The notes under the pieces are model-generated. The model saw only the letters and a program-made list of their open reading frames with translations. It was not told the origin of the DNA and did not search any database. From Paenibacillus aestuarii (GTDB taxonomy: Bacteria > Bacillota > Bacilli > Paenibacillales > NBRC-103111), in assembly GCF_027789125.1 (NCBI RefSeq), contig NZ_JAQFVF010000023.1:310001-374000 (forward strand): a DNA stretch of 64,000 bases. Reading direction: 5' to 3'. Every line of letters starts with the position of its first letter. Position 1 is the first letter of the stretch. Both the position numbers and the translations under genes were made by a program. Below, piece after piece: positions 23,463-32,027 of this stretch.

Positions 23463-24320
23463 CTACACCATGCTCACGAAAGCAGCAATCGTCCCCGGCC
23501 CTGCATGTGCGCCAATGACCGGACCGAGCGTAATATAACCGATTTGATCGACGGTAAATTGCCCCGATATCGCCTCGCGCAGCTGCTCCGCGCCTTCCAA
23601 ATTATTCGCATGGGCAATGTGCAACTGCCTGATACTGCGGCCGGACACATCCGCCGACAACAGTTCCAGGATGCGTGCAATTGCCTTTTTATGACCACGG
23701 ACCTTATCAATCGCCTCTACTTCACCTTTGGCATCCAGGGATAAGATCGGCTTGATATTCAGCAGAGAACCAAACAAAGCCGACGCTTTGCCGATTCTTC
23801 CGCCTTTTTGCAGAAATTCTAGTGTATCCACTAAAAAATAAATATAAAAGTTATCGCGCATCGTCTGGATGAGCTGTAAAATCTCCTCCACGCTCCGGCC
23901 TGCTTGAACAGCTTCCGCAGCGGCAGCGACCAGCGCGCCGATTCCATAAGACGCGGAGTGTGAATCTACCACGTGAACGGTTCCCGCTTCTTCTTCCAGC
24001 ATCGTGGACGCGAGCAGAGCTGACTGGTACGTTCCGCTGAGCGATGATGACAAGTGGATGGAGATCACCGTCGTATCCGGCTCGGCTAACAGCCTCTGAT
24101 ATACGCCCAGAAACTCAGCCGGCGAAGGCTGCGAAGTGCGAGGGAAATGCGGCGACGACTGCAACTTCTCATAAAATGCACTGGACTGCAGCGTCACGGC
24201 ATCCAAATATTCTTCGCTTCCAAAATGTATTTTTAACGGCACCATCTCGATACCGAGTTGTTCCCTTAGCGCCGATGGAATGTCAGCCGTACTATCGGTC
24301 ACAATCCGAATGTTCTTCAC
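23463..24320 (-). CDS. DegV family fatty-acid-binding protein (FakB-like)
   Basis: A 285-residue DegV/FakB protein. It begins IRIVTDSTADIPSALR, has SIHLSSSLSGTYQSA and VVDSHSASYGIG, and ends with GPVIGAHAGPGTIA, all family motifs that form the fatty-acid pocket and phosphate site. FakB presents a fatty acid to the kinase FakA. The next upstream gene encodes the FakA-like YloV, so the two probably form an exogenous fatty-acid kinase. The start is GTG at 24320, with GAGGTGATC eight bases upstream; the longer frame from 24329 lacks a site. It is followed immediately by recG. Confidence 0.88.
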   Translation of the reverse strand: MKNIRIVTDSTADIPSALREQLGIEMVPLKIHFGSEEYLDAVTLQSSAFYEKLQSSPHFPRTSQPSPAEFLGVYQRLLAEPDTTVISIHLSSSLSGTYQSALLASTMLEEEAGTVHVVDSHSASYGIGALVAAAAEAVQAGRSVEEILQLIQTMRDNFYIYFLVDTLEFLQKGGRIGKASALFGSLLNIKPILSLDAKGEVEAIDKVRGHKKAIARILELLSADVSGRSIRQLHIAHANNLEGAEQLREAISGQFTVDQIGYITLGPVIGAHAGPGTIAAFVSMV

Positions 24321-24345
24321 AGGGATCACCTCAGTTAATCATATT

Positions 24346-26094
24346 TTACTCCACAGAGAACAGGTACGCATATAGCGGCTGACCGCCAGGATGCAGCTCA
24401 ACTTCCATGTCCGGATATTTCTCTTGAATGAAAGCTTCCAGTTCTTCCGTCTCTTCTTTTTTGGCGTCTTCACCTGTCAGGATCGTTACGATTTCGTTGC
24501 CTTCCTCGACCATCTCTTCCAGGAGCTTTTTGCAAGCATCCATCAAACTCGCTTCCGAGCTTTTGATTTTACCGTCTTGAATGCCGATAAAATGTCCTTG
24601 CTTGATCTCGATGCCATCCATGTTCGTATCGCGCACGGCATAGGTCACTTGACCTGATTTCACCCGCTGGAGCGATTCGCTCATGGCTTCCGTGTTCGTC
24701 TTCACATCCGCCTTCTCCTGGAAAGCCAAAATCGCGGCAAGCCCTTGCGGAATCGACTTCGACGGAATGACGACGAGCGTCTTGCCTTCAACCAAACTTG
24801 CCGCTTGCTGCGCGGCTAGGATGATGTTGGAGTTGTTAGGCAGCACGAAAATCGTATCCGCATCAATGCTGTTCACGGCATTGACGATATCCTCTGTGCT
24901 CGGATTCATCGTTTGTCCGCCGGATAGCACGACATCGACGCCTACGCTCGTTAGAATGTCAGTAATGCCGTCGCCCAAAGCGACGGACACGAACCCATAG
25001 TCTTTATTCACTACAGTAGGCACGACAACATCAATAGCCGCTTCATCCGGCGCCGCATATCCTAACGCAGCATCCTCCAGAATATGAGTGTGCTGATCGC
25101 GCATATTTTCGATTTTGATCCGGCTCAGAGCGCCGTACTTCATCGCTTGATTCATCACTTCGCCCGGATATTCCGCATGAATGTGCACTTTGACCAACTC
25201 ATCATCAGCGACGACGAGCAAGGAATCGCCCAATTTGCTCAGTTGCTCGCGGAAGCGGTCTTCTTCGAAAACCATCCCTTTGACTTTGCCCTGTTGGATG
25301 GTCAGCATAAATTCTGTGCAGTAGCCGAACTCAATATCTTCCGTTGCCAAATGCGCCTGCGCCGGGAGCAGCTCGTGCGCTTCCTTGGCCAAATTCATCG
25401 CCGGCACCACGTTAACATGATCAAGCGTCGTGTCCATGGTGGCATATTCGTCTTGAACGATTGCATCGGTCAGACCACCGTTTAGCGCCGTCACAAAGCC
25501 TTCGTAGACGCACACAAGCCCTTGTCCACCGGCATCAACGACGCCGACCTGCTTGAGCACAGGAAGCTGCTCAGGCGTTCTGGCAAGGGCTTCTTTCGCC
25601 TTCTGCAGCACCTCTTGCATCAGATCCGTAATATCGCCGCCGCGGCGATATTGCATTGCGTGCTTGGCCGCTTCTTTGGAAACGGTCAGAATCGTGCCTT
25701 CAACCGGTTTGACTACCGCTTTGTAGGCTGTCTCGACCCCTTGCTGGAGAGCCGCCGCAAACTGCTGGACATTCACGGATTCGTAATCATGCACATACTT
25801 GGCGAATCCGCGAAACAGCTGCGACAAAATTACGCCTGAGTTCCCCCGCGCGCCCATCAGTAGCCCTTTGGACAACGCGTCCGCTGCTTTCCCAATATGA
25901 GAGGATGGCTTCTTCTTCAGTTCCTCCACCCCGGAGGTGATGGTTAAATTCATGTTGGTGCCAGTATCTCCGTCGGGTACGGGGAATACGTTCAGTCCGT
26001 TGACCTTGTCAACATTGCGACGAAGGTTCTCCGCACCTGCCAGGACCATGGCTGTGAAGTCATTTCCATTTATTGAAATAAAGCGCTTACTCAA
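24346..26094 (-). CDS. yloV: DhaL-domain fatty-acid kinase YloV/FakA
   Basis: A 582-residue protein of the YloV/FakA family. The N-terminal DhaL domain carries NVFPVPDGDTGTNMNLT near residues 34-50 (the Asp residues bind Mg2+ and ATP) and MGARGNSGVILSQ near 80. A middle domain (GYCTEFML) and a C-terminal EDD-like domain follow. FakA phosphorylates fatty acids bound to FakB, so acyl phosphates can enter phospholipid synthesis. The start is TTG at 26094, seven bases after AAGGAG. It lies between the Asp23-like gene and the DegV gene, as in Bacillus yloU-yloV. Confidence 0.92.
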   Translation of the reverse strand: MSKRFISINGNDFTAMVLAGAENLRRNVDKVNGLNVFPVPDGDTGTNMNLTITSGVEELKKKPSSHIGKAADALSKGLLMGARGNSGVILSQLFRGFAKYVHDYESVNVQQFAAALQQGVETAYKAVVKPVEGTILTVSKEAAKHAMQYRRGGDITDLMQEVLQKAKEALARTPEQLPVLKQVGVVDAGGQGLVCVYEGFVTALNGGLTDAIVQDEYATMDTTLDHVNVVPAMNLAKEAHELLPAQAHLATEDIEFGYCTEFMLTIQQGKVKGMVFEEDRFREQLSKLGDSLLVVADDELVKVHIHAEYPGEVMNQAMKYGALSRIKIENMRDQHTHILEDAALGYAAPDEAAIDVVVPTVVNKDYGFVSVALGDGITDILTSVGVDVVLSGGQTMNPSTEDIVNAVNSIDADTIFVLPNNSNIILAAQQAASLVEGKTLVVIPSKSIPQGLAAILAFQEKADVKTNTEAMSESLQRVKSGQVTYAVRDTNMDGIEIKQGHFIGIQDGKIKSSEASLMDACKKLLEEMVEEGNEIVTILTGEDAKKEETEELEAFIQEKYPDMEVELHPGGQPLYAYLFSVE

Positions 26095-26121
26095 AGCGAT
26101 TCTCCTTCCTGATTATCGGGG

Positions 26122-26481
26122 TTACTTAGCTACGCGAACACCTTGAACAAAAATATTTACTTCGTCTACATGGAGTCCTACGACTTCGTTTAAAATATAT
26201 TTAACTTTCGTTTGGACATTACCGGCGACAACCGAAATTTTCGTTCCATAGCTGACAATGATATATAGATCGATTTCAACTCTGTCATCTTGTCGACGGA
26301 CTTCAACTCCGCGGGTCAAATTGTCGCGGCCGAGCAGCTCGGCAATTCCGTCTTTCAACTGCTTTCTGGTGGCCATGCCTACAAGCCCATAACACTCCAA
26401 AGCAGCGGATCCTGCCAGAGTTGCTATCACTTCATTCGTAACGTAAACTTTTCCGTATTCGGTTGTGAGCTCAATCGGCAT
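26122..26481 (-). CDS. Asp23/YloU family envelope stress response protein
   Basis: A 119-residue Asp23/Gls24 family protein (B. subtilis YloU). It has the family start IELTTEYGKVYVTNEVI and ends with VVGLHVDEVNIFVQGV. Members sit at the cytoplasmic face of the membrane and are tied to cell-envelope stress or, for YloU, to the fatty-acid kinase operon. It is the first gene of the yloU-yloV-degV-recG unit and is divergent from rpmB. An extended -10 promoter candidate lies about 90 bases upstream. Confidence 0.92.
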   Translation of the reverse strand: MPIELTTEYGKVYVTNEVIATLAGSAALECYGLVGMATRKQLKDGIAELLGRDNLTRGVEVRRQDDRVEIDLYIIVSYGTKISVVAGNVQTKVKYILNEVVGLHVDEVNIFVQGVRVAK

Positions 26482-26569
26482 CTTTCTACAACTCCTTCGA
26501 TGTTTATGTCATTTTGCTGTCGCAAAAGAAATTCTCTATGTATGACGATTATGGACTAATCTTCATTGT

Positions 26570-26578
26570 ACTATAACA
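26570..26578 (-). promoter_or_regulatory. Candidate extended -10 promoter of the asp23-like operon
   Basis: On the minus strand TGTTATAGT (TG-n-TATAGT) lies about 90 bases before the ATG of the Asp23-like gene. A second TACAAT box overlaps it. No good -35 box. Confidence 0.4.
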
Positions 26579-26615
26579 TAATAAATAAATAAACGGTAAA
26601 AATACAGGTAATTCG

Positions 26616-26645
26616 TTGACTAGGTTCAGGGCGCTATGCTATTAT
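26616..26645 (+). promoter_or_regulatory. Sigma-A promoter of rpmB
   Basis: TTGACT (26616-26621) and TATTAT (26640-26645) are 18 bases apart, with a TGC in front of the -10 box giving an extended -10. It predicts a leader of about 120 bases before the rpmB start codon, which contains a short CAAGC-TTAG-GCTTG stem-loop. Confidence 0.7.
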
Positions 26646-26774
26646 ATCTAAGTGTGTTTTTGCTTATCGATCGTAAAGATGTAAAAACCAAGTCTAAATT
26701 TGAGGAAAGCTGTCATGTCAAGCTTAGGCTTGCCACCCAGGCTGCTTTGTATACTGCCGAAGGAGGTGTCAAAC

Positions 26775-26963
26775 ATGTCCCGCAAATGCTTTATTACAGG
26801 TAAAAGTCCAGGCACTGGAAATCACGTTTCTCACGCTAACAACAAGAACAAGCGTACTTGGGGAGTTAACGTTCAAAAGGTTCGCATCCTCGTTGATGGT
26901 AAACCTAAACGTGTTTACGTAAGCGCTCGTGCGTTGAAATCCGGTAAAGTGACTCGCGTTTAA
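26775..26963 (+). CDS. rpmB: Ribosomal protein L28
   Basis: A 62-residue L28, a component of the 50S subunit. It starts [20 protein letters not shown], with the [13 protein letters not shown] core and the [13 protein letters not shown] end found in all bacterial L28 proteins. It keeps a single N-terminal Cys, so the four-cysteine zinc site is absent. GAAGGAGGTG precedes the ATG at 26775. An in-frame extension to 26700 reads through the leader and has no ribosome site. It is a monocistronic gene with its own promoter and terminator, opposite spoVM, as in Bacillus. Confidence 0.97.
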   Translation: MSRKCFITGKSPGTGNHVSHANNKNKRTWGVNVQKVRILVDGKPKRVYVSARALKSGKVTRV

Positions 26964-26979
26964 TCGCGGCAAGATAGAC

Positions 26980-27007
26980 AAAAAGCACCTTTTAGGTGCT
27001 TTTTTTG
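26980..27007 (+). terminator. Intrinsic terminator of rpmB
   Basis: AGCACCT pairs with AGGTGCT around a four-base TTT-rich loop and is followed by seven T residues on the plus strand; an A-run on the other side could also serve spoVM. Confidence 0.9.
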
Positions 27008-27033
27008 CATTTCTGGGTTCAAGTATATGTCCG

Positions 27034-27114
27034 TTAATTTTTGCTGAACGTATTCAGTACAGCCTTCACGAATCCACCCAAAAATTTTGGTAGCTTGATT
27101 GTGTAGAACTTCAT
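27034..27114 (-). CDS. spoVM: Stage V sporulation protein M
   Basis: A 26-residue amphipathic peptide, too short for most gene finders. It reads MKFYTIKLPKFLGG at its N-terminus, which matches B. subtilis SpoVM almost residue for residue, and ends in a basic tail. SpoVM senses the convex forespore membrane and anchors SpoIVA to start spore-coat and cortex assembly. GAGGAGGGG lies seven bases before the ATG. A sigma-E-like promoter (ACACATT-N13-CATATACT) is found about 75 bases upstream, which suits mother-cell expression. Position between rpmB and rpe is conserved with Bacillus. Confidence 0.95.
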   Translation of the reverse strand: MKFYTIKLPKFLGGFVKAVLNTFSKN

Positions 27115-27186
27115 ACTCTACCCCTCCTCAGCGATTTCATGAGCTTACAGATGGCATCTTCACTGCGCCTCAACAATCGTCACAAC

Positions 27187-27214
27187 AGTATATGCCTAAT
27201 CCGCAAAAATGTGT
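27187..27214 (-). promoter_or_regulatory. Candidate sigma-E promoter of spoVM
   Basis: On the minus strand CATATACT (27194-27187) matches the sigma-E -10 box CATAYAMT fully, and ACACATT (27214-27208) is a 5-of-7 match to the -35 box, at 13 bases spacing. The start codon is about 70 bases downstream. Confidence 0.5.
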
Positions 27215-27255
27215 CTCCTATTTACTGGCTCCCTCATAATTAAGCTTCCAGAAAG

Positions 27256-27289
27256 CAAAAAAAGCTACAAGAGCATGCCGCTCTTGTAA
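27256..27289 (-). terminator. Intrinsic terminator after the small membrane protein gene
   Basis: TACAAGAGC and GCTCTTGTA pair perfectly around a five-base loop, followed on the minus strand by a GCTTTTTTTGC tail. It ends the long yicC-to-rpe core operon before spoVM. Confidence 0.92.
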
Positions 27290-27306
27290 CTATATGTATG
27301 CAAGAT

Positions 27307-27549
27307 CTATGGGGTTATGCGCACTTGTGTATACAAGGCAAATCCAAAACTGAAAATGAAATAGAATAAAACCGACAGGACGATAAACCAGACACGCTGG
27401 CCCGTCTGTTCATAACGGCGAAAAAAGCGGATGCCCGCATAAAGGGCACCCAGCGAGAAGATAAACTTGGACATGTCATGCAGGTTCGTATATAAGGTCA
27501 GCAGCACGCCGCAAAGGACGCTGTAAATGAACAGCCAGAGAATTCTCAC
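27307..27549 (-). CDS. Small membrane protein of unknown function
   Basis: An 80-residue protein with three predicted membrane helices (starting at residues about 3, 30 and 52: LWLFIYSVLCGVLLTLY, FIFSLGALYAGI, VWFIVLSVLFYFIFSFGF) separated by short polar loops, including FRRYEQTGQR. I do not recognise it. It starts at a GTG with ACGGGG just upstream, 17 bases after rpe. In B. subtilis this position is occupied by thiN, which is absent here. It is followed by a strong terminator. Role unknown. Confidence 0.65.
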   Translation of the reverse strand: MRILWLFIYSVLCGVLLTLYTNLHDMSKFIFSLGALYAGIRFFRRYEQTGQRVWFIVLSVLFYFIFSFGFALYTQVRITP

Positions 27550-27566
27550 CTTGCCCCGTCCCCTTT

Positions 27567-28217
27567 CTACCCCCGAATCCGCTGAATTGCCTCTGCCCGA
27601 TTAGACTGGCCGAATACGGCGTTACCGGCCACCAGTACGTTTGCTCCGGCTTCCACCACTTGGCGAGCCGTCACATCATTGATCCCGCCATCCACTTCGA
27701 TATGGAGGCCGTGAAGCCCTCTGGCGTTGGCTTGCTCACGCAAGGCACGGATCTTGCTCAGCATGCCGGGAATGAAAGCTTGCCCGCCAAACCCGGGATT
27801 GACCGTCATGATCAGCACCAAATCCAGGTGCTCGTCCAGCACATGCTCAATCATCGTGAGCGGGGTTGCCGGATTCAGCACCACACCCGCCTTGATTCCG
27901 CTTTGCTTGATCAGGTTCAGCGTGCGATGCAAATGCGTGCAAGCCTCAACGTGAACCGAGATCAGATCGGCCCCCGCCTTGACGAAATCCGGAATATACC
28001 GGTCCGGCTGCTCGATCATGAGATGCACGTCCAGCGGAAGCTTCGTCTTCGGCCGGATCGCGTCCACCACCAGCGGGCCGATCGTAATATTCGGCACGAA
28101 GTGGCCGTCCATGACGTCGACGTGGATCCAGTCCGCGCCGCCGCGCTCGACTTCCTGAATCTCATCACCCAGCTTGGCAAAGTCAGCTGATAAAATCGAA
28201 GGTGCCACATATACCAT
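27567..28217 (-). CDS. rpe: Ribulose-phosphate 3-epimerase
   Basis: A 216-residue TIM-barrel enzyme interconverting ribulose 5-phosphate and xylulose 5-phosphate in the pentose phosphate pathway. Seen are APSILSADF at the start, [12 protein letters not shown] (metal ligands His and catalytic Asp), [13 protein letters not shown] (flexible phosphate loop) and EVDGGI with the second catalytic Asp. AGGAGG within the end of rsgA serves as its ribosome site, giving translational coupling over a four-base gap. Length is normal. Confidence 0.96.
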   Translation of the reverse strand: MVYVAPSILSADFAKLGDEIQEVERGGADWIHVDVMDGHFVPNITIGPLVVDAIRPKTKLPLDVHLMIEQPDRYIPDFVKAGADLISVHVEACTHLHRTLNLIKQSGIKAGVVLNPATPLTMIEHVLDEHLDLVLIMTVNPGFGGQAFIPGMLSKIRALREQANARGLHGLHIEVDGGINDVTARQVVEAGANVLVAGNAVFGQSNRAEAIQRIRG

Positions 28218-28221
28218 TCGT

Positions 28222-29148
28222 CTAATACCTCCTCTTCTTCTCTTTCATTTCCGTTAAAAACAACAAATAATGCTCATATCGCGAGTCAGCGATCGAACCT
28301 TCGGCGACTGCCTCGCGGACCTTGCAGCTTGGCTCGTGCAGATGGAGGCAGCCGCGGAATTTGCAGCCTTCCGAGAACTCGGCGAATTCCCTGAAGCAGC
28401 TCCCCAGTCCCTCGACTTCAAGCTCCATGAAATCAAGCTGGCTAAAGCCCGGCGTATCCGCAACCAAGCCGCCTTCGTCGAGCGAGAGCAACTCGACATG
28501 GCGGGTCGTGTGCTTGCCCCGGCCGAGCCGCTGGCTGATGGCGTTCGTCTCCAGATCGACCCCGCTGATCATTTCATTGAGCAGCGATGACTTGCCCACG
28601 CCGGATTGTCCAGCAAATACGCTGACCGCACCCTTCAAACGCTGCGAAATGGCTTCCACGCCTTCATGCAGCTTCGAGCTGGTCGTCAGCACATCATAGC
28701 CAATCCCTTCATATAAGCGCGTGATCCGCTCGAGCTCGGACACCGTCATTTCTTTCGATTCCGGCGCGTGATCGTCCGTGAGCAAATCCCGCTTCGTGAA
28801 GCAAAGCAGGACGTCGATACCCGTATTTTCGATATGTACCAGGAATTTGTCCAGAAGCTGCAGATTCAGCACCGGTTCCGTTACGGCAAACACGAGCACG
28901 ACAAGATTGACGTTAGCAATTGGCGGGCGGATCAACTCGGAGGTGCGGGGAAAGATCTCGACAACCGTTCCTTCCCCGTTCTCCGTCAGCTCATAGGTCA
29001 CGACATCTCCGACCAAGGGAGATATATTTTTCTTCTTAAAAACGCCTCTGGCGCGGCAAGTCACGGTCGTTGCTGTTCGCAGGTCTGCTCCCTCCGGCAG
29101 CACATAGTAATAGCCGCTTAATGCCTTAACGATAACTCCTTGTGGCAT
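28222..29148 (-). CDS. rsgA: Ribosome small-subunit-dependent GTPase A
   Basis: A 308-residue circularly permuted GTPase that checks late 30S assembly. After an N-terminal OB-fold (about 1-70) the GTPase motifs come in permuted order: G4 FTKRDLL, then G1 [12 protein letters not shown], then G3 DTPGFSQL. The C-terminal zinc knuckle is C-x4-C-x-H-x5-C (CKFRGCLH...PSC). Its start ATG overlaps the prkC stop by one base (TAATG). The order prkC-rsgA-rpe matches Bacillus. Confidence 0.96.
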   Translation of the reverse strand: MPQGVIVKALSGYYYVLPEGADLRTATTVTCRARGVFKKKNISPLVGDVVTYELTENGEGTVVEIFPRTSELIRPPIANVNLVVLVFAVTEPVLNLQLLDKFLVHIENTGIDVLLCFTKRDLLTDDHAPESKEMTVSELERITRLYEGIGYDVLTTSSKLHEGVEAISQRLKGAVSVFAGQSGVGKSSLLNEMISGVDLETNAISQRLGRGKHTTRHVELLSLDEGGLVADTPGFSQLDFMELEVEGLGSCFREFAEFSEGCKFRGCLHLHEPSCKVREAVAEGSIADSRYEHYLLFLTEMKEKKRRY

Positions 29149-31250
29149 TAATTGCCTCCCCCAGTACCTGGTTTCGAGGTGCTGCCATTCGTCCCGCTGC
29201 CTGTGCCCCCGGCTGGAATGGCCGGCCCGTTATTTTGCTGCTGCTTAATGCCAGGTGTCGGGCTTGGCGTAGGCGCGACGTTTTTGCCATTTTTCTGGTC
29301 CAGATAGTCCTGATACGTGCGGGTAATGGAATTCACCAGGTTGTCGCCTTCTTTGATCAAAATAACCGCTTTTTTATCAGGAGATACGATGACCTTGACG
29401 TCGAGATTTTGCGGTTTGGTCACTTTCTCCGTTTTATACTCAAAGTTCTCATATTGCGCATCGCTGACGACGATTTTGAATTCCGAATCTTTGCCTTCTT
29501 CCGTCGGTTTCACCGGAATACTGACATTCAGCTGTCCGGCATCTTCCGGCAGACCGTCGCTGATAACCAGATTAATTTCCGATCCGGCTGACACGTCAGC
29601 GTTCTTATCGAAAGGAAACTGTTGAATGACTTTCCCTTTCGGCTGTTTGTAGCTCTTCTCGCGCGTAATGCCGTTGACAGGCAGCTTCAGATTCAGCTTA
29701 GCGATCTGCGCTTTGGCATCGGATTCCGATAGCCCGACGAGATCCGGCATTTTGAACGTTTCCTTCGCTTTGCTCACCGTAAAGGCGATCGCCACCTTCT
29801 CCACTTCAAATTCTTCGCCGACCAGCGGCGTTTGCTTTTGAATGATATCCGGCGTATCTTCTGTCGTCCCTTGCGTGACGGTGATCTGCTCGTCCTTGAT
29901 TCCGAGCGCCTGCAGCTTCAGCCTGGCGTCTTTGATCGATTGCCCGATATAGCTCTCCATCTTGACCTTCGGCACGCCATCGCTGACGTACAAGGTCACT
30001 TTCGTCCCGACATTCATCCGAATGCCGTTCGGATCTTGCCGGACGACCGTGTCCTTCGGCAGCTTGCTGTCTTTATCGTGCTCAATCGTCCAGCTCAGTT
30101 TCGCAGCCGTCAGATCGGCCTGCGCCTGCGTCAGCGTTTCATTGACGACATTCGGAACCTCGACGGTTTCGATCGCGAACATCTTTTTCACATAGCCGAC
30201 CAAATACCACATGCCGCCCAAAATAATGAGCAGGATGATGATCCAAATCGTCGGTTTTACCCACGAGCTCTTTTTCTTCACCGGCTCGGGCTCTTCGCGG
30301 TATGCAGGCTTCTCGTCCTCTTCATCCTTGTAGTCAGCTAGCTGGTTCGGGCGAATGGCCGGCATGACGAGCGTCCGCTCTTCATCCATCATCTCCGCAT
30401 CCCAGAACGCGACCTTCGGCTCGTTGCGGCGCTCCGGGCTGAGGCACGTTTCCAGATCCGCCATCATTTGCTTCGCCGACTGGTAACGCTCCTCCGGCTT
30501 TTTGCGCATCGCCTTCAAGATCACGTTCTCAACGCTTTGCGGAATAAGCGGGTTCACCTTGCGCGGCTCTTCCACATCCTCCTGCAAATGCTTGAGCGCC
30601 ACGCTGATCGGGCTTTCGCCGAGGAATGGCAGGCGGCCTGTCAGCATTTGATACATGACGATCCCAAGCGAATACAAGTCGGATTTCTCCCCGGTATTCG
30701 TTCCTTTCGCATGTTCAGGTGAAAAATAGTGAACAGAACCGACGACCGATCCGGTCTGCGTGATCGTGGATGACGTCGCCGCACGCGCGATACCGAAATC
30801 CGTCACTTTAACCCGGCCGTTCTTGCCGATTAGGATATTGTGCGGCTTAATATCGCGGTGAATGATTTCATTATGATGCGCGTGATCGAGCGCATCGGCG
30901 ATTTGACCCGCGTAATGAACCGCATCCTCTACCTGCAAAGGCGCTTTTTCCTTAATCAAATCGTTCAGGGTGGTGCCTTCTATGTATTCCATGACAATGT
31001 AATGCACTTCGCCTTCTTGCCCGACGTCATAGATGCTGACGACATTCGGATGAGAAAGTGAAGCGGCGGCTTGAGCTTCTCTGCGGAATCGGCGAATGAA
31101 TTCTTCGTCATGCACGTACTGCTGGCGAAGCACTTTCACTGCGACCTTTCGATTTAATAAAAGATCATGCCCTTTGTAAACCAAAGCCATGCCGCCTCCG
31201 CCGATTCTCTCCAATATTTCGTAGCGGCCTCCAAGCTTTTTACCGATCAA
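29148..31250 (-). CDS. prkC: PASTA-domain Ser/Thr kinase PrkC
   Basis: A 700-residue membrane kinase. The kinase domain (about 1-270) holds the glycine loop RIGGGGMALVYKG, HRDIKPHNIL and DFGIARA. One membrane helix lies near residues 328-352. Three PASTA repeats follow (near 365-430, 432-500 and 503-575; VPNVVNETLTQAQADL, YIGQSIKDARLKLQ and MPDLVGLSESDAKAQI), which bind muropeptides. A folded domain and a Gly/Ser/Thr-rich low-complexity tail close the protein. It responds to peptidoglycan fragments and regulates germination and cell-wall metabolism. The start is a TTG at 31250, six bases after the stp stop, with GGGGTGAT upstream. Confidence 0.95.
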   Translation of the reverse strand: MIGKKLGGRYEILERIGGGGMALVYKGHDLLLNRKVAVKVLRQQYVHDEEFIRRFRREAQAAASLSHPNVVSIYDVGQEGEVHYIVMEYIEGTTLNDLIKEKAPLQVEDAVHYAGQIADALDHAHHNEIIHRDIKPHNILIGKNGRVKVTDFGIARAATSSTITQTGSVVGSVHYFSPEHAKGTNTGEKSDLYSLGIVMYQMLTGRLPFLGESPISVALKHLQEDVEEPRKVNPLIPQSVENVILKAMRKKPEERYQSAKQMMADLETCLSPERRNEPKVAFWDAEMMDEERTLVMPAIRPNQLADYKDEEDEKPAYREEPEPVKKKSSWVKPTIWIIILLIILGGMWYLVGYVKKMFAIETVEVPNVVNETLTQAQADLTAAKLSWTIEHDKDSKLPKDTVVRQDPNGIRMNVGTKVTLYVSDGVPKVKMESYIGQSIKDARLKLQALGIKDEQITVTQGTTEDTPDIIQKQTPLVGEEFEVEKVAIAFTVSKAKETFKMPDLVGLSESDAKAQIAKLNLKLPVNGITREKSYKQPKGKVIQQFPFDKNADVSAGSEINLVISDGLPEDAGQLNVSIPVKPTEEGKDSEFKIVVSDAQYENFEYKTEKVTKPQNLDVKVIVSPDKKAVILIKEGDNLVNSITRTYQDYLDQKNGKNVAPTPSPTPGIKQQQNNGPAIPAGGTGSGTNGSTSKPGTGGGN

Positions 31251-31256
31251 CCCTCA

Positions 31257-32012
31257 TCACCCCTTTTCCTCGTTTGCATCATGACCGTGAGCCAGTAACA
31301 CGACTGTAACATTATCGTCTCCGCCGGCATCCAGCGCACGTGCGATCAAGCGCTCCGCCGCTGTATCCAGTTCCGGATTATTTCGAATAATTTTCCATAT
31401 TTCATTGGCATCCACGAGTCCGCTCAGTCCGTCGGAACATATGAGCACCGTCTCGCCTTCACGCCATGCATACTCGTACAGATCCACTTCAACGCCTGGC
31501 TCTGTGCCTAGTGCACGGGTAATCCAGTTACGTCGCGGATGGTGGTCCGCTTCCTCCGGTGTAATTTGACCGTTCTTCACGAGCTCATAGACGAGCGAAT
31601 GATCTTCCGTCAGCTGGGTAATCGCATCCCCGCTGATTTTGTAGGCGCGGCTGTCGCCAATGTGCCCGATAATCAATAGCTCTTGCGAGGCGATCATAGC
31701 GACGACGGTCGTCCCCATGCCATGGTAATTTTCTCGCCCTGAAGCAAATTCATAGATCTTCTCATTCGCCAGCTCAATCGCTTGGCGCAAGGCCATCTTG
31801 CAATCCTCCACAGGCATGCCCCAATGGATCGTCCGCAGCTCGCTCTCTATGATGTCGATCGCCATTTGACTCGCGATATCCCCGGCTTGATGCCCTCCCA
31901 TGCCATCGGCCACGATAGCAAGGGAAAGACCATTAAGCTCATGATGAATGGCGGCACGGTCCTCATTTACTTGACGGACTTTGCCAATATCGGTACGGCT
32001 CACCATCTTCAT
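31257..32012 (-). CDS. stp: PP2C-type Ser/Thr phosphatase (Stp/PrpC)
   Basis: A 251-residue PPM phosphatase that reverses PrkC phosphorylation. It has the N-terminal RTDIGKVRQVNEDR, the metal-binding VADGMGGHQAG, GDSRAYKI and SDGLSG, and GGDDNVTVV near the C-terminus. All metal-binding aspartates are in place. The ATG follows GGGGTGAAAT. It precedes prkC directly, so kinase and phosphatase are made together, as in B. subtilis prpC-prkC. Confidence 0.96.
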   Translation of the reverse strand: MKMVSRTDIGKVRQVNEDRAAIHHELNGLSLAIVADGMGGHQAGDIASQMAIDIIESELRTIHWGMPVEDCKMALRQAIELANEKIYEFASGRENYHGMGTTVVAMIASQELLIIGHIGDSRAYKISGDAITQLTEDHSLVYELVKNGQITPEEADHHPRRNWITRALGTEPGVEVDLYEYAWREGETVLICSDGLSGLVDANEIWKIIRNNPELDTAAERLIARALDAGGDDNVTVVLLAHGHDANEEKG

Positions 32013-32027
32013 CCCGATTTCACCCCA

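Noticed and set aside
26700..26774. N-terminal extension of rpmB
   Set aside because: L28 length and a strong ribosome site support the ATG at 26775; the extension lies in the leader.
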